Assembly (NCBI GenBank): GCA_002255925.1 | Contig: NKIH01000006.1 | Location: 248,001-312,000, forward strand | Length of the DNA stretch: 64,000 nt | Direction of reading: 5' to 3' | DNA from: Burkholderiales bacterium PBB6 | GTDB taxonomy: Bacteria; Pseudomonadota; Gammaproteobacteria; Burkholderiales; Burkholderiaceae_C | Shown: positions 37,871 through 48,605 of the stretch, one piece after another | Numbering within the stretch: the first letter of the stretch is position 1 | Layout: each line of letters opens with the position of its first letter | Notes under the pieces: model-generated | What the model was told of the DNA's origin: nothing | What the model saw: only the letters and a program-made list of their open reading frames with translations | The model's database searches: none | Position numbers and translations under genes: made by a program

Positions 37871-37877
37871 GGGCACC

Positions 37878-40034
<2,157 letters not shown>

Positions 40035-40104
40035 GGGGTCTCCAGGGGGCCGTGCAGTGGTGCGGAAGGTGCCGGGATCAGGCAAATTCCTCAACAAGAC
40101 AGCC

Positions 40105-40134
40105 ATGATACGTGATGCATAATTATGAATTCAA
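40105..40134 (-). promoter_or_regulatory. Candidate mcm promoter with palindrome in the spacer
   Basis: On the minus strand TTGAAT (40134-40129) and TATCAT (40110-40105) are 18 bp apart. The 10-bp perfect palindrome CATAATTATG (40118-40127) lies inside the spacer, where a bound repressor would block RNA polymerase. The divergent GntR/FCD protein is the obvious candidate. Prediction from sequence. Confidence 0.5.
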
Positions 40135-40163
40135 ACTTGACACCGGTCTGACGACCCTCCCAC

Positions 40164-40811
40164 GTGCCCGCCAACGCTTCGCTCTTTGCCCCCCAGGCCC
40201 TGTACCTGCAGGTCGCTGAAAAACTGCGGGAGCAGATCTTCAACCGCGCGCTCGAACCCGGCAGCTGGATCGACGAGCAGAAGCTTTGCCTGGACTACGG
40301 CATCAGCCGCACGCCGCTGCGCGAGGCGCTGAAGGTGCTGGCCGTTGAAGGGTTGGTGACGATGAAGGTGCGGCGCGGCGCCTACGTCACCGAAATGTCG
40401 GCCGACGACGTGCACCAGGTCTACCGCCTGCTGGGCCTGCTGGAAAGCGACGCGGCTGCCGACATCGCCCAGAGTGGCACCGAGGCCGACCTGGCTGCCC
40501 TGCAGGCCCTGCATGACCAGCTTGAACAACAGGTGGACCAGCGCGACGCCTTCTTCGCCACCAATGAGCAGTTCCACCTGCACCTGCTGGCCGCGGCGGG
40601 CAACCGCTGGCGGCAACAGATCGTGGGCGACCTGCGCAAGGTGATGAAGCTCAACCGGCACCACTCGCTGTTCAAGCAGGGCCGCCTGCATGAATCGCTG
40701 ACCGAACACCGCGCCGTGATGGCCGCCCTGCAAGCCCGCGACGCAGCAGCGGCCGCCCGGCTGATGCGCGCCCACTTCGACAACGGGCTGGCGGCCGCCA
40801 CCACAGCCTGA
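40164..40811 (+). CDS. GntR-family (FCD/FadR-type) transcriptional regulator
   Basis: 215 residues, GTG start. The N-terminal winged helix (about 10-80) contains YGISRTPLREALKVLAVEGLV, a classical GntR recognition helix region. The C-terminal FCD domain (about 85-210) has putative metal-ligand residues in the helical bundle (NEQFHLHLL and HESLTEHRAVMAAL). Divergently transcribed from mcm with 129 bp between, so it probably controls the propionate operon in response to an acyl-CoA or organic acid; ligand is not known. Followed after 33 bp by an unrelated EgtB-like gene. Confidence 0.92.
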   Translation: MPANASLFAPQALYLQVAEKLREQIFNRALEPGSWIDEQKLCLDYGISRTPLREALKVLAVEGLVTMKVRRGAYVTEMSADDVHQVYRLLGLLESDAAADIAQSGTEADLAALQALHDQLEQQVDQRDAFFATNEQFHLHLLAAAGNRWRQQIVGDLRKVMKLNRHHSLFKQGRLHESLTEHRAVMAALQARDAAAAARLMRAHFDNGLAAATTA

Positions 40812-40844
40812 CACTTGGCCATCGGCCGCGATAATCCCGGCCCG

Positions 40845-42299
40845 ATGACCGCAGACACCCTCGACCTCCCGCACACCCTGGCCCACGGCAGCCGCCAAGA
40901 GCTGGCCGCCGCGCTCAGCGATGCCCGCCAGCACACCCTCGGCCTGCTCGACGCGCTGGTGGCCGCCCTGCCGCCGGGCCTGGAGCTGCGCGTGCTGCCC
41001 GAGCTCAACCCGCCCCGCTGGCTGCTGGCCGAGCTGGCCTGGGCCGAGGACTGGTGGATTGCACGCCACCCGCTGCGGCGCCTCGGGCCGCAGGCCCGCC
41101 CGGACACCCCCCGCTCAGCAGCTCCACTGCCCCGGCTCGACGCGGCCGTGGCGCCCGGCCTGAGCCACGCCAGCCGCTGGCACCAGGACGTGCCCGACCT
41201 GCCCACGCTGCGCAGCCTGCTGGCCGCCAGCCGCCAACGCACGCTCGCCCTGCTGGCCTCCACGCCGCAGACCGACGACGCGCTGCACCCCTACCGCCAG
41301 GCGCTGCGCCGCGAAGACGCGCTGCGCCTGCTGCTGCTGACCATCTGCCAGACGCTGGGCCTGGCGCCCGGCCCGCTGGCGGCTTCCCCGCTGCCTTGCC
41401 CGGCCGCAGCCGATGATCTGGATGTGCCTGCGGCCAGCCACCACTTCGGCGCCCCGCCCACGGGCCAACACCCCGCCCACGAACGGCCGGCCTTCGAGCT
41501 GGCCCTGCACGGCTTTGCGATCGACCGCGCCCCCATCAACTGGGCGCGCTTTTTGCCCTTCATCGAGGCAGGCGGCTACGAGGAGCCCCGCTGGTGGACA
41601 CCCGAAGGCTGGGCCTGGGTGCGACGCCAGAACCTGCTGCGGCCGCGCCACCTCAGCCGCAGCGACGACGGCCACTGGCTGCTTGCGCAGTTCGGGCAGT
41701 GGGTGCCGCTGGACCCGCGCTGGCCAGCGCTGTTCATCAGCCGGCATGAAGCCCTGGCCTGGTGCCGCTGGGCCGGCCGGCGCCTGCCGAGCGAGCTGGA
41801 GTGGGAGACCGCCGCTCGACTGGCTGCAGACGACCTGCCCGACAGCGCAGCCGACACCGGCACCCCGCCCTTCAGCTGGGGCCAGGCGCTGGAATGGACG
41901 CTGAGCGACGCACTGCCGTGGGCGGCCGTTGCGGCTGCAGGCAACACCACCGCCACTGAGTCGGTTGAGCCATTCACCACCGAACCCGGCGACGCCCCCA
42001 CCTGGCCCGCCGGCCTGGCCGACGAGCCACTGGTCAGCCTGCGTGGCGCCGGCCCCTTCACCGCACCGCGGCTGGCCACCCCCTGGGCGCGCCACAGCGC
42101 CCCGCCCGGCTGGAACGCCTGGCCGACCGGCTTTCGCAGTTGCGCACCGCTGGCAGAAGGCGTGAGAGCCGTGCATGTCGGGCCTGCACCAGACTTCGTG
42201 CACCACAGCGCGCTGCTGGCCGCGCCCCGGCCGCCGCGCAAGCGGGCCGCGCCGAAGCGCCCGCCCGACAGCGACCTGCTGAGCACCGGCACAGAGTGA
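40845..42299 (+). CDS. EgtB/SUMF1-family protein with degenerate iron site
   Basis: 484 residues. The N-terminal half (about 15-175) aligns with the DinB-like domain of EgtB-type sulfoxide synthases (LNPPRWLLAELAWAEDWW, LSHASRW), and the C-terminal half (about 215-440) with the formylglycine-enzyme fold (INWARFLPFIEAGGYEEPRW, RLPSELEWE, GFRSC). EgtB binds iron through one His in LGHVGWFQE and an HxxxHxE helix; here these positions read LAELAWAED (Glu63) and REDALRL (Arg156, Leu160, Leu162), so no ligand remains. Alignment is from my memory of family sequences. No egtD, senB or selD-like gene is adjacent. The ATG at 40845 was chosen over a TTG at 40815. Likely a pseudo-enzyme or one with changed chemistry. 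Confidence 0.75.
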   Translation: MTADTLDLPHTLAHGSRQELAAALSDARQHTLGLLDALVAALPPGLELRVLPELNPPRWLLAELAWAEDWWIARHPLRRLGPQARPDTPRSAAPLPRLDAAVAPGLSHASRWHQDVPDLPTLRSLLAASRQRTLALLASTPQTDDALHPYRQALRREDALRLLLLTICQTLGLAPGPLAASPLPCPAAADDLDVPAASHHFGAPPTGQHPAHERPAFELALHGFAIDRAPINWARFLPFIEAGGYEEPRWWTPEGWAWVRRQNLLRPRHLSRSDDGHWLLAQFGQWVPLDPRWPALFISRHEALAWCRWAGRRLPSELEWETAARLAADDLPDSAADTGTPPFSWGQALEWTLSDALPWAAVAAAGNTTATESVEPFTTEPGDAPTWPAGLADEPLVSLRGAGPFTAPRLATPWARHSAPPGWNAWPTGFRSCAPLAEGVRAVHVGPAPDFVHHSALLAAPRPPRKRAAPKRPPDSDLLSTGTE

Positions 42300-42303
42300 C
42301 AAC

Positions 42304-42327
42304 AAGGCGGCGCAAACCGCCCTTTTT
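42304..42327 (+). terminator. Probable rho-independent terminator
   Basis: GGCGG-CGCAAA-CCGCC (42306-42321) followed by CTTTTT, 4 bp after the EgtB-like stop. The stem is short but GC-only. It separates this gene from the msh locus. Confidence 0.65.
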
Positions 42328-42455
42328 GAGCCTTAGTTCACGCCTCATCGGCCTAGCATTCCCAGACCTCATCCGGCTGCGTGCGCCTTGCGCCTGCTGC
42401 CGGGTGCACGGCGCATGGCGCGCCACCGGCAGGTCTGATCACCAATGCAACGCCC

Positions 42456-44222
42456 ATGAGCAACGCCGAAGACACCGCCCTCTCCACGGCCGCCGCCGCC
42501 CCGGCGCCGGCCACGTTCACCAAGCCGCCTCGCCTGCGGCTGGGCGACGTGCTGGTGCAGCAGAAGCTGGTGTCCGAGCAGCAGCTGCAATCCGCACTCG
42601 AAGAAGGCAAACAAACCGGCAAGCGCCTGGGCCGCCTGCTGATCGAGCGCGGGCTGGTGACGGAAGAAGCCGTGGTGCAGGCCCTGGCCACGCAGCTGCG
42701 CATCCCCTTCGTCAACCTCAAGACCTTCCCGATCCGCAGCGAGGCCGTGCGCCTGCTGCCCGAATCCCCCGCCCGGCGCCACCGCGCGGTGGTGCTGGAA
42801 GACAAGGGCGACCACTGCACCGTGGCCGTGGCCGATCCGCTCGATTTGTTCGCCTATGACGAGCTGACGCGCCTGCTGCGCAAACCCATCCAGATGGCGG
42901 TGGCGGCCGAAAGCCAGTTGCCGGCCGTCTTCGACCGCTTCTACCGCCGCACCGACGAAATCACCGGCCTGGCCAAGGCGGTGGAGAAAGACGTGGGCGA
43001 CGCGGTCGACTTCGGCGCGCTGCAAGCCAGCGTGGGCCAGGAAGCCGCGCCGGTCGTCAAGCTGCTGCAATCGCTGTTCGAGGAAGCGCTGACCGTGGGC
43101 GCGTCCGACGTGCACCTGGAGCCGCAGGAACGCGAGCTGCTGATCCGCAACCGCGTGGACGGCGTGCTGCAAACCCAGGCGCAGGCCGACAAGCGCATCG
43201 CCGCCGCGCTGACCCAGCGCCTGAAACTGATGGCCAGCCTCGATATCTCAGAGAAGCGCCTGCCGCAGGACGGCCGCTTCACGCTGCGGCTGAAAGAACG
43301 CACGCTCGATGTGCGGCTCTCGACCATGCCCAGCCAGCACGGCGAATCGGTGGTGATGCGCTTGCTGGGCCAGGACAACGGCGTGCGCCGCCTCGACAGC
43401 ATCGGCATGCCTTCGGCCATGCTCTACCGCTTCACCGAAATCCTCGGCCGCTCGTCCGGCATGGTGCTGGTCACCGGCCCGACCGGCTCGGGCAAAACCA
43501 CCACGCTGTATGCGGCACTCGCCGAGGTGGACGCCGAAGCGAACAAGGTCATCACCGTGGAAGACCCGGTGGAATACCGCCTGCCCGGCCTGACGCAGGT
43601 GCAGGTGAACGACAAGATCGAGCTGACCTTTGCCCGGGTGCTGCGCGCCTGCTTGCGGCAAGACCCGGACGTGATCCTGGTCGGTGAAATGCGCGACCCG
43701 GAAACCGCCGAGATCGGCCTGCGTGCGGCCATGACCGGCCACATGGTGCTCTCGACGCTGCACACCAAGGACGCCATCAGCACCCCGTTCCGCCTGCTCG
43801 ACATGGGTGTGCCCGCCTTCATGGTGGCCACCTCGTTGCAGGCCGTGATCGCGCAGCGCCTGGTGCGCGGCGTGTGCGCCAACTGCAGCGAGCCGCAAAC
43901 CCTCAGTCCGCAACAACAGACCTGGCTGAACACCATGGCCGGCGAGCGCGCCGCCAGCATCCAGCCGCGACGCGGCCGGGGCTGCTCGGCCTGCAACAAC
44001 ACCGGCTACAGCGGCCGTCTGGGCGTGTATGAAATGCTGGAGATGGACGCCGAGCTGACGCAGGCCGCCACCCACGGCGACCCGACCCGCTTCCTCGCCA
44101 CCGCCCGTCAGCGCATGGCCGGCCGCACGCTGGCCGACCACGCGCTGGAGCTGGTGCGGCTGGGCAAGACCTCCATCAGCGAGGCCATGCGCATGGCCTC
44201 CGACACCGACCCGGGACGCTGA
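42456..44222 (+). CDS. mshE: MSHA pilus assembly ATPase MshE
   Basis: Cytoplasmic hexameric ATPase driving pilus polymerisation, GspE/PilB superfamily, 588 residues. An N-terminal MshEN domain (about 20-170, LRLGDVLVQQKLVSEQQLQ), which in related proteins binds cyclic di-GMP, precedes the ATPase core with Walker A GPTGSGKTTT, Asp box VEDPVEY, Walker B DPDVILVGEMRD and His box STLHTKDAI. The zinc tetracysteine (CANC...CSAC) is intact. ATG at 42456 chosen; upstream in-frame sequence to 42381 is spacer. First gene of the locus, 2 bp from mshG. Confidence 0.93.
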   Translation: MSNAEDTALSTAAAAPAPATFTKPPRLRLGDVLVQQKLVSEQQLQSALEEGKQTGKRLGRLLIERGLVTEEAVVQALATQLRIPFVNLKTFPIRSEAVRLLPESPARRHRAVVLEDKGDHCTVAVADPLDLFAYDELTRLLRKPIQMAVAAESQLPAVFDRFYRRTDEITGLAKAVEKDVGDAVDFGALQASVGQEAAPVVKLLQSLFEEALTVGASDVHLEPQERELLIRNRVDGVLQTQAQADKRIAAALTQRLKLMASLDISEKRLPQDGRFTLRLKERTLDVRLSTMPSQHGESVVMRLLGQDNGVRRLDSIGMPSAMLYRFTEILGRSSGMVLVTGPTGSGKTTTLYAALAEVDAEANKVITVEDPVEYRLPGLTQVQVNDKIELTFARVLRACLRQDPDVILVGEMRDPETAEIGLRAAMTGHMVLSTLHTKDAISTPFRLLDMGVPAFMVATSLQAVIAQRLVRGVCANCSEPQTLSPQQQTWLNTMAGERAASIQPRRGRGCSACNNTGYSGRLGVYEMLEMDAELTQAATHGDPTRFLATARQRMAGRTLADHALELVRLGKTSISEAMRMASDTDPGR

Positions 44223-44223
44223 C

Positions 44224-45492
44224 ATGGCAGCCTGGGCATGGCGCGGCCGCAATGGCCGGGGCGAACTGGTCAGCGGCACCTCGGAAGGGGCGACTGACAG
44301 CGCGGTGGCTGACCAGCTGCTGGCAGGCGGCGTCACGCCAGTGCAGATCACGGCGGTGGGCAACACCGCAATTGGTGCAGCCGGCTCAGCCGCCAACCCC
44401 AATGCGCAGACGGCAGCTTCGGTCTTGAACGCGCTGTTCGGCCCGCAGGTGACGGGCGAAGACACCCTGGTGCTGTCGCGCCAGCTCTACACGCTGCAGA
44501 AAGCCGGCGTGCCGCTGTTGCGCTCACTCGCCGGCCTGCAGGCCTCCACCGCCAAGGCACCGCTGATCGACCTGCTGGTGGATTTGCGCGCCAGCCTCGA
44601 CCAGGGCCGCGAGTTGTCGGCCGGCCTGGCCCGCCATCCCAAGGTGTTCAGCGCGTTTTATGTGGCCATGGTGCAGGTGGGTGAGATGACCGGCCGCCTG
44701 ACCGAGGTGTTCCTGCGCCTGTCGGAGCACCTGGAGTTTGAACTCGACGTGCGCGCCCGCATCAAGCAGGCGCTGCGCTACCCGACCATGGTGCTGATCG
44801 CCATCGTGGCGGCCATCACGGTCATCAACCTGTTTGTGCTGCCCACCTTCGCCACCGTGTTTGCCGGCTTCAAGGCCGAGCTGCCGCTGATGACCCGCGT
44901 GCTGCTGGCCTCCTCGCACTTCACGGTGACCTTCTGGCCGCTGTTGCTGGTCGGCGGCCTGGGGGCGGTGTTCGGCACACGCGCCTGGCTGGCCACACCG
45001 GGCGGGCGCTACACCTGGGACAAGCGCAAGCTGCGCATGCCGATCATCGGCCCGATCATCCTGAAAGCCACGCTGGCGCGCTTTGCCCGCAGCTTCGCGC
45101 TGGCCTCCAAGAGCGGCGTGCCCATCAGCCAGGCCATGACGGTGGTGGCACGCACGGTGGACAACGCCTGGATCGGCGCCCGCATCGAACAGATGCGTGA
45201 CGGCGTGGAGCGCGGCGAAAGCATTTCGCGCTGCGCCCAGGCGGCTGGCGTGTTCACCCCGGTCGTGATGCAGATGATCGCGGTGGGCGAAGAAACCGGC
45301 GAGCTCGACACCCTGCTGCTGGAAATCGCCGACATGTACGAGCGCGAGACCGACCACGCCATCAAGGGTTTGTCGTCGGCCATCGAGCCGGTGCTGCTGC
45401 TGGTCATCGGCGCCATCGTGCTGGTGCTGGCCCTGGGCGTGTTCATGCCGCTGTGGAACATGGGCCAGGCGGCCATGGGCAAGGCGGGTTGA
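44224..45492 (+). CDS. mshG: MSHA pilus inner-membrane platform protein MshG
   Basis: 422 residues of the GspF/PilC family. An N-terminal region of about 80 residues with a short variable segment is followed by two T2SF domains (about 85-205 and 285-405), each with the pattern LRSLAGLQAST..DLLVDLRASLDQGREL and AMTVVARTVDNAWIG, and three membrane spans (near 180, 235 and 390). The platform couples MshE to pilin extraction. Starts 2 bp after the mshE stop. Confidence 0.93.
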   Translation: MAAWAWRGRNGRGELVSGTSEGATDSAVADQLLAGGVTPVQITAVGNTAIGAAGSAANPNAQTAASVLNALFGPQVTGEDTLVLSRQLYTLQKAGVPLLRSLAGLQASTAKAPLIDLLVDLRASLDQGRELSAGLARHPKVFSAFYVAMVQVGEMTGRLTEVFLRLSEHLEFELDVRARIKQALRYPTMVLIAIVAAITVINLFVLPTFATVFAGFKAELPLMTRVLLASSHFTVTFWPLLLVGGLGAVFGTRAWLATPGGRYTWDKRKLRMPIIGPIILKATLARFARSFALASKSGVPISQAMTVVARTVDNAWIGARIEQMRDGVERGESISRCAQAAGVFTPVVMQMIAVGEETGELDTLLLEIADMYERETDHAIKGLSSAIEPVLLLVIGAIVLVLALGVFMPLWNMGQAAMGKAG

Positions 45493-45526
45493 CGGCGACG
45501 TGCGCGGGGGCATGCGCGGGCCGAAT

Positions 45527-45571
45527 GGCAGGAATTCACCGTTGTTGGTGATCAAACCCTCAATTCCTGCC
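45527..45571 (+). repeat. Stem-loop in front of the major pilin gene
   Basis: Perfect 10-bp arms GGCAGGAATT (45527-45536) and AATTCCTGCC (45562-45571) enclose CACC-GTTGTT-GGTG, giving a two-part hairpin. It lies in the 178-bp mshG-mshA gap, the largest in the first half of the locus. There is no T-tract. It may stabilise or process the abundant pilin mRNA or mark a separate promoter. Confidence 0.6.
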
Positions 45572-45670
45572 GGCAAGCCGCCGATAACGACTTGTGACCC
45601 GTCTCTGGCGGGCCCGTCTGACCCCATTCCATTCCCGTGCGGCAGCGCCGCGACTTCCCTGAAAGGCACG

Positions 45671-46081
45671 ATGATGAACGCCAAGTCTCTCCAGGCCCTG
45701 CGGCCGCAATCGGGTTTCACCTTGATCGAACTGGTCATGGTGATCGTGATCCTGGCCGTGCTGGCCGCGGTCGCCATTCCAAAATTCGTCGATCTGGGCG
45801 CGGACGCCAAGACCGCTGCGCTGGCTGGCGTGGCCGGCTCGCTGACCTCGGCGGCCTCGGTGAACTACGCTGCGCGCAAAGTGAACATCAACAACGGCGT
45901 GGTGGTGACCGACTGTGACCACGTGAAGAACGCGCTGCAAGGCGGCGTGCCCAACGGCTACAACATCACGCCCCGCACCATCACGGCTGGTGAAATCACG
46001 GCCGCCACCGCGATCGCCTGCTCGGTGACGCAGACGTCCACGGGCGTTATCGCCACCTTCACCGCCGTCGGTATCAACTGA
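45671..46081 (+). CDS. mshA: MSHA-type major type IV pilin
   Basis: 136-residue prepilin. A basic leader of about 14 residues precedes the prepilin peptidase site G/FTLIELV, followed by the hydrophobic helix MVIVILAVLAAVAIPKFVDLG including the invariant Glu5. The mature domain holds two cysteines (Cys in VTDCDHV and IACSV) that could form the pilin disulfide loop. ATG at 45671 and another at 45674 are both possible after AAAGG. Position directly after mshE-mshG with its own leader, and small size, suggest the major subunit; mshB versus mshA cannot be told apart firmly. Confidence 0.87.
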   Translation: MMNAKSLQALRPQSGFTLIELVMVIVILAVLAAVAIPKFVDLGADAKTAALAGVAGSLTSAASVNYAARKVNINNGVVVTDCDHVKNALQGGVPNGYNITPRTITAGEITAATAIACSVTQTSTGVIATFTAVGIN

Positions 46082-46093
46082 TGTGCGAGCCTG

Positions 46094-46558
46094 ATGCGCC
46101 AGCACCTTGCACCCCATCGCTCGAGCGGCTTCACGCTGATCGAGCTGGTGATGGTCATCGTGCTGGTCGGCATCCTGGCGCTGGTGGCGCTGCCCAAGAT
46201 GATGGACACCCGCATCTGGCAGCTGCGTGCCTTTCATGACAATCTGCTGAGCCAGGCCCTGAGCGCCCGCCGCATGGCCTTGAGCCAGCGCCGGCCGGTC
46301 GTCTTGACAGTGACCCCCACGGGCACCAGCGTGGCCTATGCCTCTGGCACCGCCATCGCGAGCCTGAGCTGCCCGGCATCGGTCAGCCCGTGCATCAGCG
46401 AATCCGCCACCCGCAGCGTGACCTTCAACACCGGCAACACCGGTGCGGCGCTCACCTCCACCGGCGGCGTGCTCGACGTCACCGTGAGTGACGGCAACGG
46501 CTTCAGCCGCGTGATGCGCATCGAGAACGACACCGGCCTGGCCCGGGTGATGCCATGA
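46094..46558 (+). CDS. mshC: MSHA minor pilin, MshC-like
   Basis: 154-residue prepilin with leader MRQHLAPHRSSG, cleavage before FTLIELVMVIVLVGILALVALP, and the GspH-like segment MALSQRRPVVLTV behind the helix. Minor pilins of this kind prime assembly at the pilus tip. 12 bp after mshA and overlapping mshD by 4 bp. Naming follows order in the locus. Confidence 0.82.
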   Translation: MRQHLAPHRSSGFTLIELVMVIVLVGILALVALPKMMDTRIWQLRAFHDNLLSQALSARRMALSQRRPVVLTVTPTGTSVAYASGTAIASLSCPASVSPCISESATRSVTFNTGNTGAALTSTGGVLDVTVSDGNGFSRVMRIENDTGLARVMP

Positions 46559-47127
46559 GCGCGCGCCGCCCTGCCCCAGCCGGCCGCCGCCAAGGCGGCG
46601 TCTCGCTGATCGAGCTGGTGATGTTCATCGTCGTGCTCAGCGTGGCGCTCACCGCCATCCTGCGCATCTTCATCCAGTCCACCGTGGCCAGTGCCGACCC
46701 GCAACTGCAGCGCCAGGCGCTGGCAATTGCGGAATCACTGATCGACGAAGTGCAGCTGATGCCCTTCACCTTCTGTGACCCGGACGATGCCAACGTCGAC
46801 AGCGCCAGCAGCAGCGCGGGCTGTGCGTCGCTGGCCGAAAGCATCGGGCCGGAGTCGGGCGAAGGCCGCTACGCCACACCGCAATTCGACAACGTCAACG
46901 ACTACAACGGTTTTGCCATGACCGGCATCACCGACCTGAGCAACAGCGCCGTGCCCGGCCTGAGCGGCTACAGCGCCAGCATCGCCGTGGCCAATGCCGC
47001 ACTCGGCGGCCTGACGGCCGGCAGCGGCGACGTGCTGCGCATCACGGTCACCGTCACTGGCCCGGGCAATACCCGCGTGGTGCTGGACGGCTACCGCAGC
47101 CGCCATGCGCCCAACGCGGCGCTGTGA
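46555..47127 (+). CDS. mshD: MSHA minor pilin, MshD-like
   Basis: 190-residue prepilin with a basic leader ending RRQGG and cleavage before VSLIELVMFIVVLSVALTAIL. The mature part contains LIDEVQLMPFTFCDPDD and a C-terminal VTVTGPGNTRVVLDGYR, which I associate with MshD/GspI-type minor pilins. Starts in an ATGA overlap with mshC and ends 9 bp before mshO. Confidence 0.82.
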   Translation: MSARRPAPAGRRQGGVSLIELVMFIVVLSVALTAILRIFIQSTVASADPQLQRQALAIAESLIDEVQLMPFTFCDPDDANVDSASSSAGCASLAESIGPESGEGRYATPQFDNVNDYNGFAMTGITDLSNSAVPGLSGYSASIAVANAALGGLTAGSGDVLRITVTVTGPGNTRVVLDGYRSRHAPNAAL

Positions 47128-47136
47128 GGGCACGTC

Positions 47137-48012
47137 ATGCCGCACGCTGCCCATTCACCCCACCGCAACCGCGCCAGCCGGCAGCAGCCCCAGCACGGCT
47201 TCACGCTGATCGAGGCGGTGATGGTCATCGTGCTGTCCGGCATCGTGCTGGCCGTGGTGGGCAAGTTCATCGTGGCACCGGTGCAGGCCTACATCGCGGT
47301 GTCGGCACGGGCCAATCTGGTTGACGCCGCCGATGGCGCCCTGCGCCGCATCGGCCGTGACCTGCACGGCGCGCTGCCCAACAGTGCCCGCGCCACGGCG
47401 GACGGCCTGTCGCTTGAACTCATTCCCACAACGGCCGCGGCGCGCTTTGCCACCGACGGCAGCGGCGCGCTGCAGTTCGGCACCAGCGACACCAGCTTCG
47501 ACGTGGTCGGCCCGGGCCTGGCCTTGACCGCCGGCCAAGCGGTGGTGGTCTACAACCTGGGCACCGGCGTGACCGGCTCGGACGCCTACGCCGCCAACGG
47601 CACGGCCACCGAGCAGGCCTCGTCCAACCGGCGCAGCACCACCAATGCCGCGGGCACGGCCAGCACGGTAGGCTTGAGCTCACTCGCCGGCTTGCCGGTG
47701 GCGGGCCTGTCAGCGCCCTACCGCGTCTTCGCCGTGAACAGCCCGGTGACCTACCGCTGCGACCTGACGGCCGGCACCCTGGTGCGCTGGACGGGTTACG
47801 GCTTCGTCGCCAGCCAGCCCAGCCCGCCCTCGGGTGGCAGCAGCACCGTGCTGGCCAGCGGCGTGACCGCCTGCCGCTTCAGCGTCGACAACGCCGTGAT
47901 CGCCAGCCGCGCCGGCCTGGCCCAGATGAGCCTGACGCTGGCCACCGCCACCGCCACGGCCACCGAATCGGTTTCCCTGCACCATGCCGTCCACATCGAC
48001 AACCAGCCCTGA
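47137..48012 (+). CDS. mshO: MSHA minor pilin, MshO-like
   Basis: 291-residue prepilin with a long 21-residue basic leader and cleavage at G/FTLIEAVMVIVLSGIVLAVVG. The large mature domain resembles GspJ-type minor pseudopilins (ADGALRRIGRDLHGALPNS after the helix). Has two cysteines late in the sequence. Overlaps mshP by 29 bp if the first ATG of mshP is used. Confidence 0.83.
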   Translation: MPHAAHSPHRNRASRQQPQHGFTLIEAVMVIVLSGIVLAVVGKFIVAPVQAYIAVSARANLVDAADGALRRIGRDLHGALPNSARATADGLSLELIPTTAAARFATDGSGALQFGTSDTSFDVVGPGLALTAGQAVVVYNLGTGVTGSDAYAANGTATEQASSNRRSTTNAAGTASTVGLSSLAGLPVAGLSAPYRVFAVNSPVTYRCDLTAGTLVRWTGYGFVASQPSPPSGGSSTVLASGVTACRFSVDNAVIASRAGLAQMSLTLATATATATESVSLHHAVHIDNQP

Positions 48013-48502
48013 GCAGGCCCGTGCCTCGCGCGCAGCTCGCCCGGCAGCGGCGGGCGGTGGGCAAGGCATGCGCGGCTTCACCATGATGTCGCTGCTGTTC
48101 ATCCTGGTCGTGCTGGCCGCCCTGGGCGCGGCGCTGGTGAGTGTCAGCAGCCGGCAGCAAGAGGGCATGGCGGTCGACATTGAAAATGCCCGCGCCGCCC
48201 AGGCCGCCCGCGCCGGCCTGGAATGGGCCGCCTGGCAGGTGCTGCGCAACCCCGCGCCACCGGCCGCCGCACCGGCCTGCTTCGGCACCACCTCGCTCAC
48301 ACCGGGCGGCAACCTGGGCAGCCTGGTGGTCACCGTGAGCTGCAGCCGCAGCACGGGCACCGACGGCGCCACGGCCCTGGTGTTCTACCAAGTCACGGCC
48401 ACCGCCTGCAACGCGCCCAGCAGCGGCAGCTGCCCCAACACCGCCGCCGCGCCTTCGGCGGTGTATGTCGAGCGGCAATTGAGCAGCACGCTGACCCGCT
48501 GA
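47984..48502 (+). CDS. mshP: MSHA biogenesis protein MshP-like
   Basis: 172-residue PilX/GspK-like prepilin. Basic leader, then RGFTMMSLLFILVVLAALGAALV: a Gly-Phe-Thr cleavage-like site but without the canonical Glu5, as is usual in MshP/PilX/GspK. EGMAVDIENARAAQAARAGLEWAAW after the helix is typical. The start at 47984 overlaps mshO by 29 bp; a later ATG at 48068 would leave only a three-residue leader, so I favour the long form. Followed by a 174-bp gap before mshQ. Confidence 0.8.
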   Translation: MPSTSTTSPEQARASRAARPAAAGGGQGMRGFTMMSLLFILVVLAALGAALVSVSSRQQEGMAVDIENARAAQAARAGLEWAAWQVLRNPAPPAAAPACFGTTSLTPGGNLGSLVVTVSCSRSTGTDGATALVFYQVTATACNAPSSGSCPNTAAAPSAVYVERQLSSTLTR

Positions 48503-48567
48503 TCGACCGAGGCCACCCACGGTGGCGCAGCTCAAGGCCGGCATCGCGCGGTTGATTGCTCAGGTTG

Positions 48568-48605
48568 GAGGCCTGGTTTGAAGTCAGGCATGAGGCCGGG
48601 TTTGA
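48568..48605 (+). repeat. 14-bp imperfect direct repeat upstream of mshQ
   Basis: GAGGCCTGGTTTGA (48568-48581) recurs as GAGGCCGGGTTTGA (48592-48605), one mismatch, period 24 bp. It lies 72-109 bp before the mshQ start in the largest gap of this part of the locus. Could be a regulatory site for mshQ or debris of replication slippage. Confidence 0.5.

Noticed and set aside
45493-45670. Sigma-54 promoter in front of mshA
   Set aside because: TGGCAG occurs at 45526, but no GC pair is found at the required distance.
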